Positions 6,972 to 16,485 are shown, counted from the first letter of the stretch. The stretch: 43,899 nucleotides of DNA from Insulibacter thermoxylanivorax (GCF_015472005.1 NZ_BMAQ01000010.1:1-43899); one strand, 5' to 3'. Notes: generated by a model not told the origin, from the sequence alone. Program-made: numbers and translations.

Positions 6972-7694
6972 TCATTGCAACAATTTCGACAATCCCAATA
7001 CGATTAGTATAATGCCTGGAAGAAAGGTCAGCCTGCCCAGCCACGCGATGTGCGACGCCAGATTCCCCGTGTCGATGCCCAGGCGCAGGAACACGGAACT
7101 AAACACGGCGATAACGGATGCGGTCAGCCAGGGGGATAATCCGATAAATACCGCACCAATCCCTGCTCCGAAGGCGTCCAGAGAAAGAGCCGTGCCAAGC
7201 AGCGCCGCTTCACCGGGTGAGATCGTACCGGACCGATCCCTGTCCGCACTGGAAGGCGTGCGCAGGATCTCGATGACGATGCCCAGCCTTCTCAACTCAA
7301 GATGCAGTACTTTACGCGGTTCCAGTGATTCGGGCAGGGAGAGCTCCGCAGACTCTGTACTGCACTCGGGCAGTTCACCATCCTCAAATGCCAAATTATC
7401 ATCTCGGTCATTGCCTTGGCACCGCCGCTGTCGCCAGATCTGGACGAATGCCCACAGCCCGATGCAGATCAGGATCATACCGCCGATCCAACCCGCATAC
7501 CTCTCCGGGATATAAGGGATTAAGAGTCCGCCAAGCAGCATCGACAGCAGGATCATTAGACCGGAACAACAGCCGATGATCAGGATCGATGCGCCCGGTA
7601 TCTTGATCTGACGCATCCCGTAATTCAATCCGACGCCAAAACTATCCAAACTCACGGCACATGCCAACAGGATAATCGATACATAGGGCAGCAT
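6972..7694 (-). CDS. ytaF: Sporulation membrane protein YtaF
   Basis: Polytopic membrane protein of the YtaF/MntP-like family, found in spore formers, with six TM helices in two halves. The signature SLDSFGVGLNYGM (15-27) and its repeat SLDAFGAGIGAVF relate the two halves. Between them is a hydrophilic loop of about 60 residues that ends with an EF-hand-like loop (Asp151 to Glu162: D-R-D-R-S-G-T-I-S-P-G-E). Its biochemical role is not established; relatives of MntP export metal ions. It sits 12 bp before coaE, and GGGAGGG precedes the ATG. The annotation is firm; transport of a cation is inferred. Confidence 0.92.
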   Translation of the reverse strand: MLPYVSIILLACAVSLDSFGVGLNYGMRQIKIPGASILIIGCCSGLMILLSMLLGGLLIPYIPERYAGWIGGMILICIGLWAFVQIWRQRRCQGNDRDDNLAFEDGELPECSTESAELSLPESLEPRKVLHLELRRLGIVIEILRTPSSADRDRSGTISPGEAALLGTALSLDAFGAGIGAVFIGLSPWLTASVIAVFSSVFLRLGIDTGNLASHIAWLGRLTFLPGIILIVLGLSKLLQ

Positions 7695-7828
7695 GGTCTT
7701 CCCTCCCGATGTCTAGATATTCAACATCATATGAGGGAAGAGCGCATGGGTGCGCATCTTAGGATGTGCTTTTGTGACTTTAAAGGTCCGCAGGCGTCTA
7801 AATCAAGGGCGCCTTAAGTCTTTAATGC

Positions 7829-8674
7829 TTATCTGGCGAGCCGCTTCTTCCTGCGCTGGCAATTCGGGCAGTAGTGCGTTCCGCGGCCGGCAACGGTTAT
7901 CTTGCGAATCCGCTTGCCGCAGCGCATGCAGGGTTCATCTTCGCGTCCGTAGGCAGCCAGTTGCTGCTGGAACATCCCCATCTCACCTTGGCCGTTGACA
8001 TAGGATTTGATCGAGCTGCCGCCCTGCTTCACCGCTTCCTGCAACACATGGATAATCGCTTCGTGCAGCCGTTTCCACTCAGGCCGGGTAAGACTATCCG
8101 CTGTGCGCTCAGGATGGATGCGGGCCGCGAACAACGCTTCATCCGCATAGATATTGCCGATGCCGACGACATAGAGCTGGCTAAGCAGCAGGGATTTGAT
8201 CTTCCCTTTGCGATGAGCAAGTACGGCGCGGAAGCGCTCCAAGGTAAAGTCCTCATCAAGGGGCTCCAAGCCCAGCTTGTTCAGCGGGGGATTCACCCAT
8301 TCCTCCCCCGGCAGGAACAGATGCATTGTGCCGAACTGGCGCACATCTTTGTAACGAAGCTCCGTCCCATCAGTGAAGTGGAAGATCACATGAGTGTGCT
8401 TCTCGACGGGATCATCGGAGCGAAACACCCCATAGCGGCCCTCCATGCGGAGATGGGAGACGAGCACCAGCCCGTCCAGGAGAAGACGGAGAAATTTGCC
8501 GCGCCGGGCAACCCCCTCGAAGGTGTGCCCTTCCAGCATCGCTGCGAAGACTTCGGGGTCTGCCGGACGCTGAATGATCCGCGGCAGATGAACTGACACA
8601 CGCTCGATCTTCTTGCCTATGATCAGCTCATTCAACGTTCGCTTGACCGTCTCCACCTCCGGCAATTCCGGCAT
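7829..8674 (-). CDS. mutM: Formamidopyrimidine-DNA glycosylase
   Basis: Excises oxidised purines such as 8-oxoguanine and nicks the abasic site. The start must be ATG 8674, because after Met removal Pro2 is the catalytic nucleophile (MPELPEVETV, with Glu3). The conserved Lys is Lys60 (RRGKFL), the intercalating region and helix-two-turn-helix follow, and the C-terminal zinc finger has four cysteines (CMRCGKRI...CPNCQ). Length is 281 residues, typical. An AAGGAGGTG ribosome site lies just upstream. It lies downstream of polA, the normal Bacillales order for this repair pair. Confidence 0.97.
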   Translation of the reverse strand: MPELPEVETVKRTLNELIIGKKIERVSVHLPRIIQRPADPEVFAAMLEGHTFEGVARRGKFLRLLLDGLVLVSHLRMEGRYGVFRSDDPVEKHTHVIFHFTDGTELRYKDVRQFGTMHLFLPGEEWVNPPLNKLGLEPLDEDFTLERFRAVLAHRKGKIKSLLLSQLYVVGIGNIYADEALFAARIHPERTADSLTRPEWKRLHEAIIHVLQEAVKQGGSSIKSYVNGQGEMGMFQQQLAAYGREDEPCMRCGKRIRKITVAGRGTHYCPNCQRRKKRLAR

Positions 8675-8883
8675 TGCATCCACCTCCTTCTTCAAACGAC
8701 CAACATTATGATTTCACGTTCAGCGGCCAACTTTTTAGCATCAACTTCCGCATCAATTCTATTATCACTTTCTTCTTCAACATCTGCATTACGTCATGTA
8801 AACCGCATCCCCCGAGCACTTTCTCAAGAGGCTTCCGGCGAATCGCTTCCAACGAATCAATTCAAGGGATCATTTGCTTCAGA

Positions 8884-11532
8884 TCATTTCGCTTCGTACC
8901 AGTCCGTTCCCCAGCTTACTTCCGCTTTCAGCGGCACATCGAGTGCAATGGCATTTTCCATCACTTCCGGGACAAGCTGTTTCATCACCTCGAGCTCCTC
9001 CGGCGGTACTTCGAAGACCAATTCGTCATGCACTTGCAGCAGCATGCGGCTTCGCAGGCCCTCATCGGTCATCCGTTCGGCTAATTTCACCATCGCCAGC
9101 TTGATGATATCCGCTGCTGTTCCTTGGATCGGTGTATTCATCGCCGTGCGTTCCGCAAAGGAGCGGCGATTGTAGTTCGAAGCATTGATCTCCGGCAGGT
9201 AGCGTCTCCGGTTGAGCAGCGTGGAAACATACCCGTCTTGTTTCGCCGACTTCACGATCTCATCCATGTACCGTCGTACGCCTTGGAAGACATTGAAGTA
9301 GGCTTCGATGAAGGCAGCGGCTTCCTTGCGCGGGATATGCAAGTTCTGCGACAAGCCATAATCGCTGATTCCGTATACGATGCCGAAGTTAACCGCCTTC
9401 GCCTGCCGGCGCATATTGGCATCCACTTCATCGGCGGCCACGCCGAAGACATCCATCGCCGTCTTCGTATGGATATCCATATTTTGACGGAAAGCTTCCA
9501 TCAGCCTCTCGTCCTGCGAGATATGGGCTAGCACGCGCAGTTCGATCTGCGAATAGTCCGCCGCCAGGATATACCATCCTTCCTCTGAAGGCACGAAAGC
9601 CCGCCGGATCAGCCGTCCCTCCTCAAGGCGAATCGGGATATTCTGAAGGTTCGGATACTGGCTGCTGAGTCTTCCAGTGGCAGCGATGGTCTGGCGATAA
9701 TACGTATGGATCTTGCCCGTCTCCGGACGAATCTCCTTCAACAGCCCTTCCACATAAGTCGATTGGAGCTTCGTCAGCTGGCGGTATTCCACGACCTTCG
9801 CGGCGATCTCATGGTATGGGGCGAGCCGTTCCAGCACCTCAACGTCCGTCGAATATCCCGTCTTGGTCTTCTTGATCACAGGCAGATTGAGCTTCTCGAA
9901 CAAGATCTCCCCGAGCTGCTTCGGAGAGCCGATATTAAATTCCGTTCCCGCAAGATCATAGATCTCCTGTTCGATCTCCCTGATCCGCTCCTTCAGTTCC
10001 TCCCCGAAGCGTTCCAACTCCTCGCTTTTGACCTTGATGCCCGTCAGCTCCATCTCTGCGAGCACCCGCGACAGCTTCAGCTCCAAGTCATAATACAGCT
10101 CGTTCATGCCGGTCTTCTCCAGTTCATCATGCATCGGCTGCCGAAGCTGGGAGATCGCATATGCCTTGCGGCCCAGATATGAGCTGTAGACCTCCAGCTC
10201 CGGAATCCGGAACTTGGCGCCCTTGCCGAAGATCTCCTCGTCTTCAGGCAGCGTTGGCAGGCCGAAGCGCCGCATCAGATCCCCCAGGCTCTGATTCGAC
10301 TGGGAAGGATCAAGGACATAGGCCGCGAGGTGTACATCGAAAGCTGTACCGCGCAGCTTGATGCCCTGCCAAGCCAGAGCCAGATGAACGCGGTGGGCAT
10401 CATAGATCGTCTTCGCTGTCCCTTCATCTTCCAACCACTCTCTCAGAGGCCGTCCTTCCTCGCTCATCAGTGTCTCGAAGCCGACATACATCGCGCTGGC
10501 TTCGAAGGCAAAGGCGATGCCGAGCACTTCCCCGTGATGAGGGTTGTCGCCGAGGACTTCGACATGAACGGCACGAACCTCATCCAGCTTGCCCAGCAAG
10601 GCGCTAAGATCCTGTTCCTGCACAATCTGAACGGGAATCTCCAGCGTTTGCTCCGAAACTTGCGCGGATGCGGAGAGATTCAGCCGTTCTAACAGGGATT
10701 TAAACTCCAGTCGTTTGAACAGCGCGGCAGTTCTCTCCTCGTCGATGCCCTCGAACTTGAGATCATCCCAGGTAAGGGAGAGCGGCACCTCCCGATAGAT
10801 CGTGGCCAGCTCCTTGCTAAGCCGTGCATCCTCCGCATGGGCAACAAGCCGTTCGCCCATCTTCCCCTTGATGCTTGGAGCATGTTCGAGGACGTTCTCG
10901 ACGGAACCGTATTCATGCAGCAGCTTCAGCGCCGTCTTCTCGCCGATGCCCGGCACCCCCGGGATATTGTCCGAAGCATCGCCCATCAATCCCTTCATAT
11001 CGATGATCTGCAGCGGCTTAAGCCCGTACTTCTCCTGAATCTGTTCAGGACCGTAAACCTCCATCTCACTGATTCCCCTGCGAATCGTCAGCGCGATCTT
11101 CACATGCTCCGATGCAAGCTGCAGCATATCCTTGTCGCCTGTGACAACCAAGGTCTCCATCTTCTCTTCATCCGCCATCCGTGTCAGCGTGCCGATGATA
11201 TCGTCCGCCTCATATCCTTCAAGCTCGAACTGCTGAATATTGAAAGCCGCTACCAATTCCTTAATCAGCGGCCATTGTTCCGACAGTTCCGGCGGCGTCT
11301 TCGCCCGCCCGGCCTTGTATTCCTTATAATCGGCATGACGGAAGGTCACTTTCCCCGCATCGAAGGCGAATAGGAAATGCGTCGGCTTCTCTTCCTCCAA
11401 CAGTTTGAGAAGCATCGTTGTCACGCCGTAAACGGCATTCGTATGAAGTCCTTCAGCATTGCTTAGCAGCGGCAACGCATAGAACGCCCGGTTTGCGATG
11501 CTGTTGCCGTCCACGATGATCAACTTGGACAT
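8884..11532 (-). CDS. polA: DNA polymerase I
   Basis: Repair and Okazaki-fragment polymerase, 882 residues. Residues 1-290 are the 5'-3' flap exonuclease (DGNSIANRAFYAL, GYEADDIIGTL, GLMGDASDNIPGV). Residues 300-480 are a relic of the 3'-5' proofreading domain: the usual DxE motif appears as VHVEV (322-326) and the other metal-binding Asp residues are not seen, so proofreading is predicted to be absent, as in Bacillus and Thermus enzymes. Residues 480-882 are the polymerase: motif A AADYSQIEL (Asp659), O-helix RRQAKAVNFGIVYG, motif C QVHDEL. A GGACGGGGTG site precedes the ATG. It probably heads the mutM-ytaF-coaE group. Confidence 0.98.
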   Translation of the reverse strand: MSKLIIVDGNSIANRAFYALPLLSNAEGLHTNAVYGVTTMLLKLLEEEKPTHFLFAFDAGKVTFRHADYKEYKAGRAKTPPELSEQWPLIKELVAAFNIQQFELEGYEADDIIGTLTRMADEEKMETLVVTGDKDMLQLASEHVKIALTIRRGISEMEVYGPEQIQEKYGLKPLQIIDMKGLMGDASDNIPGVPGIGEKTALKLLHEYGSVENVLEHAPSIKGKMGERLVAHAEDARLSKELATIYREVPLSLTWDDLKFEGIDEERTAALFKRLEFKSLLERLNLSASAQVSEQTLEIPVQIVQEQDLSALLGKLDEVRAVHVEVLGDNPHHGEVLGIAFAFEASAMYVGFETLMSEEGRPLREWLEDEGTAKTIYDAHRVHLALAWQGIKLRGTAFDVHLAAYVLDPSQSNQSLGDLMRRFGLPTLPEDEEIFGKGAKFRIPELEVYSSYLGRKAYAISQLRQPMHDELEKTGMNELYYDLELKLSRVLAEMELTGIKVKSEELERFGEELKERIREIEQEIYDLAGTEFNIGSPKQLGEILFEKLNLPVIKKTKTGYSTDVEVLERLAPYHEIAAKVVEYRQLTKLQSTYVEGLLKEIRPETGKIHTYYRQTIAATGRLSSQYPNLQNIPIRLEEGRLIRRAFVPSEEGWYILAADYSQIELRVLAHISQDERLMEAFRQNMDIHTKTAMDVFGVAADEVDANMRRQAKAVNFGIVYGISDYGLSQNLHIPRKEAAAFIEAYFNVFQGVRRYMDEIVKSAKQDGYVSTLLNRRRYLPEINASNYNRRSFAERTAMNTPIQGTAADIIKLAMVKLAERMTDEGLRSRMLLQVHDELVFEVPPEELEVMKQLVPEVMENAIALDVPLKAEVSWGTDWYEAK

Positions 11533-11772
11533 CTTAACACCCCGTCCTATTCTTTACTAACTAGTCCCATCATAGCATAGCCGAAGCGCGGAAAAAACTT
11601 CACCGCCGAAGAAACTTTTAGCCCTTGCTTCTCCGCTCATCAAAACGCCGCCTAAAACTTGCCTAAGCTGCGCTTCGGTCAATCCCGATAACCATCCGCC
11701 CGCTGCAAGCATAGCCTATAACATATGAAGATATCTCGACACGCGGAATGTCATCCGAACGGGAGTTGATCG
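11533..11772. other. Divergent intergenic region between polA and the HAD gene
   Basis: Holds the polA leader with an upstream minus-strand TATGAT at about 11569-11575, which could be its -10 box, and the ribosome site of the HAD gene. No repeat or RNA element is evident. Confidence 0.35.
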
Positions 11773-12516
11773 ATGATGTACGCAGCTCTGCACCATAACA
11801 AAAAGGTCATCTTCTTCGATCTGCACGGTACGTTGATCACGAAGAAAATGACCCCCGACCAAGCGCTGCGAGCGGCCCTGCTGGACTATACCGATCGCTG
11901 GATATCAGAGGAGAAAGCCTCACTTATCAACAAAGCTTGCCGTATCTACCGCCACGCCCTCCGCCAATACAAACGCAAAGGAAAACCCGGACTCACCGAG
12001 CAGATGCGGATCGTCTGTCTGAAGCGGGCGCTGGCTAATCTGCCGATCGCCAAGGATGAGCTCACCCTGGCCCGGATCGATCAGAAAATCACCTGCCTGG
12101 CAAGCAGCCAAGAAGAGCACAGCAAACGGGTGGCCGCCGTGCTTCGTTCCCTGAGGCAGCGCTATCAGCTGGCCCTGATCACCAATGGGCAAGAGCCCCT
12201 GGTGCGCGCCCGCTTGAGGCGGAATCATCTGGCATCCGCTTTCTCTCCTGCTGCCGTCTTCGTCTCCTCCAGTCTGGGCAAGGGCAAAAGCAAACCCCAT
12301 CCCGGCATCTACCGCCACGCCTTGGCCCGGATGCAAGTTCAGCCGGAACAAGCCCTGATGGTAGGAGATTCCTGGCGGCAGGATATCGAAGGAGCAACAT
12401 CCTGCGGCATCGATGCCGTCTGGCTGAATCCATGGAATCGCCCCATCCCGCGGCCGATCACGGAAGCCCGGCTCTTGATGATCCGCGAGATCGATGAGCT
12501 GCTGGAGATTCTGTAA
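11773..12516 (+). CDS. HAD superfamily hydrolase with altered motif I (DxH)
   Basis: Haloacid dehalogenase-type protein of 247 residues. Motif I is FFDLHGTL, with nucleophile Asp16, but the usual general-acid Asp two residues later is His18. Motif II is ITNG, motif III a Lys in GKSKPHPGIY, and motif IV GDSWRQDIEG. A helical cap (about 25-120) is rich in Arg and Lys. In ordinary HAD phosphatases the +2 Asp donates the proton to the leaving group, so His here suggests altered or slower chemistry, or a different reaction. It stands alone between divergent polA and convergent MMPL; the start is at one of two adjacent ATG codons after GGGAG. Substrate unknown. Confidence 0.8.
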   Translation: MMYAALHHNKKVIFFDLHGTLITKKMTPDQALRAALLDYTDRWISEEKASLINKACRIYRHALRQYKRKGKPGLTEQMRIVCLKRALANLPIAKDELTLARIDQKITCLASSQEEHSKRVAAVLRSLRQRYQLALITNGQEPLVRARLRRNHLASAFSPAAVFVSSSLGKGKSKPHPGIYRHALARMQVQPEQALMVGDSWRQDIEGATSCGIDAVWLNPWNRPIPRPITEARLLMIREIDELLEIL

Positions 12517-12539
12517 GCCTAGCTGTTATGTAACCAAAA

Positions 12540-12581
12540 GAACGGTCGAAAGCGAGCATCCATGCCCCCTCTCGGCCGTTC
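12540..12581 (-). terminator. Terminator of the MarR-MMPL operon
   Basis: A 13-bp stem with G-U pairs (GAACGGTCGAAAG against CTCTCGGCCGTTC) closes a 16-nt loop. On the minus strand it is followed by TTTTGGTTA. It lies between convergent genes and may serve both. Confidence 0.7.
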
Positions 12582-12646
12582 ACATGTTTGATATCAATGA
12601 GATCAACAATCATGATGACCTGCAGCGTGATCCGAAGCTCAGCTGA

Positions 12647-15600
12647 TTACACGCTGGGCTGCTCCGGCGGCTGCTCAGCCGTACTCCTTGCCCTTCCAAA
12701 CGGCCACCAGTTCGCCTCGCCGAACAACTTCACCATCATCGGGATGAAGAGCGGCAGGAATACTAGAGCATATAAGAAGAGGCCTGTCAATACGATCGTT
12801 GCAATCTGCAGCAGGGACAGCACGCCGGATGGCAGCATCGCTGCAAAGGTGCCGCCCAAGATGATGACTGCTGAGAAGATGACGGATCCCATCTTCTTCA
12901 TCGCTTCCAGAATCGCCTCCTGCACATCGAGATGGCGATATTCATTGAAGCGGCCCATGAGGAAGATGCTGTAATCGATGCCCAGAGCCACCAACATGAC
13001 GAAGGCGAAGAACGGCACCGCCCAAGTGATGCCGGCGTATCCCGCCAGATCGACGAAGATCCATTCCGCCACCGCCATGGATGTATAGTAGGTGAGCAGC
13101 AGCGATGCCATCAAGTAGATGGGCATCACGAGCGATCGGAGCAGGATCATGAGCACGAGGAAGATGCCGATCAACATGATCACAGCCGTTCTGTTGAAGT
13201 CTTCCTGTGATACTTCGCTGAGATCATGATACATGCTCGTAACTCCGCCCACAGCATACGCTGCATCCTCCAGCGGTGTCCCTTTGACCGCACGTTCAAT
13301 GGCAGCGTTCAGCGGTTCGATCAGTTCCAAGGTCTCCTGCTCATAAGGATGGCCTTCGAAGATCACTTCGAACTTCACGGTTCTGCGATCTTCCGACATA
13401 TAAGTGTCGAAGACCTGTGCGAATTCTTCCAGCTCGAAGACTTCTTCCGGCATGTACCAGCCTCCAAGATCCGCCGAACTGTTCGTCGACAGCACTTCCA
13501 GGTACGCAACAGCATCCGTCAGCCCTTCACCGATCTGTGTCAAGCCGTCTACACTTTGCTGGATGCCACCCGTCAGCAATTCCAGCTGATCCGTAAGCCC
13601 TGTGACCCCTTCATACAACTGCCGCTGTCCGTCGACGACTTGCTGCAGGCCATGAACCGCACCCGGCATCTGCTGGGCAATGTGATCCTGCCCGTCAGCA
13701 GCCTGCTGCAACCCTTGCTCAAGCTGATTCAAGCCATCCAGTAAGGCATCGAAGGTCGCAATTATTTCACCGAAGCCAGCATTCGCCTGTCCGAATCCGC
13801 CGCCGGCTTCGCTTAAACCTGCCGTCACGACGGCCAGCTGCCCGTTGAGCTGCTTCACACCCGTCAGCAATTCCTCTGCTGCATCCTGCATTTGCTCCGC
13901 AAGTCCAAGTGCCATCAGGAACGTTTCATCCTCGCTGAGAATCGGATGATTCATCGACACGCTGCCTAGCGCCTGCTCCAGACCGCTGAGGCCTTGGCTG
14001 AGGCTGTCCAGGCCATTCTCGAGCTGGCCGTAATGTTCCGCCAGCTGGTTCAAGCCTTCGCTCAGCTCATGATAACCTGCGGCAAGCTGCTCATAGGAAG
14101 ATCTAAGCCGTTCTGCATTGCGCTTCAGTTCCTGTACTCCGCTGTGCAGCTCAGCTGCTCCGCCTGCTCCCTGGCGCATGCCGTAAGCGATCTCGCCAAG
14201 GCCGTTGGAGAGCTGGTTCAGGCCGGCCGCCACCTCCTGCGTCCCGTCAACCAAAGCCCCCACAGCCTGCACCGCGTCCACAAGCTGCGGTTCTGAGGCC
14301 GTCAACTGCCGACCCGCAAAAGCCAAACCGTCACGGATCTGCATGATCCCATCGGCGCCCTGTATCAATCCTTCCTGCAGCACCGCAGCCTGATCCGTCA
14401 CCAAGAACTCCGCAATCTCCTCCCCTGTCGGTCTCGTCGCGCTGCGCACGGCGCTTACGCCATCGACATGCAGCAGTTCCCGGCTGATCTTCTCGATCCA
14501 CGCCATGCCTTGCGGACTGTCCAGCGCTTCATCGTGTTTCAGAACGATGGAGGCGGGCAAGGATTCACCCGGTCCGAACTTCTCGGCGATGATATGAAAG
14601 GCTTTGACCGAGTCATACCCATCACCGATCTCATCCAAGGAGTTATAAGATACGTCGCCGTCATACTGCCACAGGAAGGGCACGACGATGACGGCTATGA
14701 TTCCAAGCGTAATCAAAGGTCTGCGCAGGGAGAAGGAACCCGCAAATCCCCACACTCGGTTATCCTTATGCTGCAGAGCGCGGCTGCTCGGCCAGAACAA
14801 GGCCTTGCCCAGTACTGCCATGAAGAACGGCATCAGCGTGAACAGAGCGATCATCATCACCGTCACGCCGACAGCAACGGCAACGGCGGATTGATAGAGG
14901 ATGAACTTGGATAAACCGATCGCCGCGAAGCCCGCGAGAACTGCCAGCCAAGAGAAAAGCACCGTCCGTCCCGCTGTGCGGTAAGTCGCAGCGATCGCTT
15001 CAACCGTGTAACTGTGGGCTGCGAGCTCTTCTCGGAACCGGCTGATCAACAAGATACAGTAGTCTGTGCCGATGCCGAACATCACCGCTACCATGAAGAT
15101 CTGGGTGAAGGTTGACAGCGGAAAATCCATATATTCCACCAGATAAGCAACAACGGACTGCGCGGTCAGATAACTGATCCCGATGGTCAGAAGCGGAATC
15201 CAAGGCGTGACCACGGAACGGAATACGACGATCAAGATGACCAGGATGAAGATGACGGTGATGAGCTCCGTCCGCTTCAATCCTTCCTGTGAAGAGATGA
15301 TCACATCCTCATCAATCAGCGAGCTGCCCGTGAGATAATGCTCCACTCCAACATCTTGCAGCACTTCGTTCAAGCCATCGCGCTGCTCTGACGTCGATAG
15401 ATCCGCCGAATCCAGTCCGAGCATCACGAGCACCGTGGTGCCGTCCTCCGAGACCATCTGCTCCTCTAATTCCGGTACACCAAAAGGTGAAACGACATTT
15501 GTCAGCCCCAGCTCATCGCTCTGTTCAGATAATCGATCCACCGCTTGTTTAATCTCTCGGATCTCTTCATCATCCAACCCGTCCTCGCTTGTGAACACCA

Positions 15601-15796
15601 GGACTGCTGCCGTACCATCCCCATCGATCTCTTCCAGCAGCTTTCCGGCCGCAAGCGATGGCGATCCTTCCGGGATGGTCAACTGCCCTCTCTCGCGAAC
15701 CAGATCTTGCATATCCGGTGCTGTGAAGAACAGTCCCGCCGCAAGGGCAATCCAGAGCGCTAAGATCGCCCAACGGTATTTTACAATCGTTCTCAT
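12647..15796 (-). CDS. MMPL/RND family membrane transporter
   Basis: Large efflux-type membrane protein, 1049 residues, with two repeated halves of the MMPL/SSD superfamily. A first TM helix is followed by an outside domain. A cluster of about five TM helices (178-345) contains GIGTDYCILL, and the last cluster (about 855-1020) contains ALGIDYSIFL; the Asp in each is the proton-relay candidate. The very large second outside domain (about 400-830) carries dozens of Gly-Leu heptad-like repeats (GLNQL..GL, GLQQ.VDGQ) typical of YhgE/Pip-type and YdfJ proteins and predicted to be a long coiled coil. It overlaps the MarR gene by 4 bp, so is likely MarR-controlled. The substrate is unknown; drugs or lipids are the usual guess. 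Confidence 0.9.
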   Translation of the reverse strand: MRTIVKYRWAILALWIALAAGLFFTAPDMQDLVRERGQLTIPEGSPSLAAGKLLEEIDGDGTAAVLVFTSEDGLDDEEIREIKQAVDRLSEQSDELGLTNVVSPFGVPELEEQMVSEDGTTVLVMLGLDSADLSTSEQRDGLNEVLQDVGVEHYLTGSSLIDEDVIISSQEGLKRTELITVIFILVILIVVFRSVVTPWIPLLTIGISYLTAQSVVAYLVEYMDFPLSTFTQIFMVAVMFGIGTDYCILLISRFREELAAHSYTVEAIAATYRTAGRTVLFSWLAVLAGFAAIGLSKFILYQSAVAVAVGVTVMMIALFTLMPFFMAVLGKALFWPSSRALQHKDNRVWGFAGSFSLRRPLITLGIIAVIVVPFLWQYDGDVSYNSLDEIGDGYDSVKAFHIIAEKFGPGESLPASIVLKHDEALDSPQGMAWIEKISRELLHVDGVSAVRSATRPTGEEIAEFLVTDQAAVLQEGLIQGADGIMQIRDGLAFAGRQLTASEPQLVDAVQAVGALVDGTQEVAAGLNQLSNGLGEIAYGMRQGAGGAAELHSGVQELKRNAERLRSSYEQLAAGYHELSEGLNQLAEHYGQLENGLDSLSQGLSGLEQALGSVSMNHPILSEDETFLMALGLAEQMQDAAEELLTGVKQLNGQLAVVTAGLSEAGGGFGQANAGFGEIIATFDALLDGLNQLEQGLQQAADGQDHIAQQMPGAVHGLQQVVDGQRQLYEGVTGLTDQLELLTGGIQQSVDGLTQIGEGLTDAVAYLEVLSTNSSADLGGWYMPEEVFELEEFAQVFDTYMSEDRRTVKFEVIFEGHPYEQETLELIEPLNAAIERAVKGTPLEDAAYAVGGVTSMYHDLSEVSQEDFNRTAVIMLIGIFLVLMILLRSLVMPIYLMASLLLTYYTSMAVAEWIFVDLAGYAGITWAVPFFAFVMLVALGIDYSIFLMGRFNEYRHLDVQEAILEAMKKMGSVIFSAVIILGGTFAAMLPSGVLSLLQIATIVLTGLFLYALVFLPLFIPMMVKLFGEANWWPFGRARSTAEQPPEQPSV

Positions 15797-16251
15797 CTTT
15801 CATTCCCTCCTCCCTGAGTGATGATCCGAAGCAATCGTTCGGATGTATCCAGGAACTGTTCGATCTCCGTCTGCGGCAGCTGCCGGATGATGCCTTCTAA
15901 TCGTTCATGTATGCGGGAAGCGGCCGTCTCATACACCTGTTTCCCCTTCTCTGACAGACGCAGGCTGATCATGCGCCGGTCCCGTTCATCCGGCGTTCTC
16001 GTGATGTATTGTTTATCCGCCAGACGTGTCGTGATCGCCGTAGTCGCACTGCGGTTCACACAGAACGTCTCGGACAACTCACTTGCTGTACAGCTTCCAT
16101 GTTTATGGATGTACCGCAAGGTCAGGAATTGATCCAAGGTTAATTCCTCTTGGATCGAGTCCCGTATGATGTTGTTCAGACGACGATTAACTGTAAATAT
16201 AGCTGCTTCGAAGCGTTCGATATACTCATGAATCCTGTCACAGCATTCCAA
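15793..16251 (-). CDS. MarR family transcriptional regulator
   Basis: Dimeric winged-helix repressor of 152 residues. The core shows LTLDQFLTLRYIHKHG, the recognition helix around NRSATTAITTRL, and the wing with DERDRRMISL. The start is TTG 16251, 6 nt after GGAGGGAG; the ATG overlapping it is out of frame. It is the first gene of a two-gene operon with the MMPL transporter (4-bp overlap). A perfect 19-bp palindrome lies 38 bp upstream, in the promoter. By analogy with MarR-efflux pairs it probably represses both genes until a ligand, perhaps a transported compound, is bound. Confidence 0.92.
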   Translation of the reverse strand: MECCDRIHEYIERFEAAIFTVNRRLNNIIRDSIQEELTLDQFLTLRYIHKHGSCTASELSETFCVNRSATTAITTRLADKQYITRTPDERDRRMISLRLSEKGKQVYETAASRIHERLEGIIRQLPQTEIEQFLDTSERLLRIITQGGGNER

Positions 16252-16288
16252 CCTAGGCTCCCTCCATCATGCGATTCGTTCAAGCAAT

Positions 16289-16307
16289 TAATTCAACTAT
16301 TGAATTA
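16289..16307 (-). promoter_or_regulatory. MarR operator candidate
   Basis: Perfect inverted repeat TAATTCAA-CTA-TTGAATTA. A second TTCA-TATAT-TGAA half-site pair lies 10 bp upstream (16308-16321). On the minus strand ATGACA (about 16331-16336) could be a -35 with TGAATA as -10, so the sites overlap the promoter. TTGAA-containing palindromes of this kind are typical MarR sites. Confidence 0.65.
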
Positions 16308-16357
16308 TTCATATATTGAACTATATGTTGTCATGAACAAAAAGTCAAATGCGTAAA

Positions 16358-16400
16358 CAAAAAAGAACCCCCGGTTCCCTCAACGGCAACCGAGGATTCC
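16358..16400 (-). terminator. Terminator of the pst-phoU operon
   Basis: GAATCCTCGGTT pairs with AACCGGGGGTTC (G-U tolerated) on the minus strand with an 11-nt loop, followed by TTTTTTG. Confidence 0.85.
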
Positions 16401-16485
16401 TTGCAGCGCGTCATTCTTGCTTAACATCCCATCTCAATCAGCTCTGAGCATCGAACAGCTCTATAAAGCTTGGACAGCCTGCTGG

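Noticed and set aside
8708-9175. Plus-strand Ser/Thr-rich ORFs over polA
   Set aside because: They are reverse-frame shadows of polA's coding sequence.
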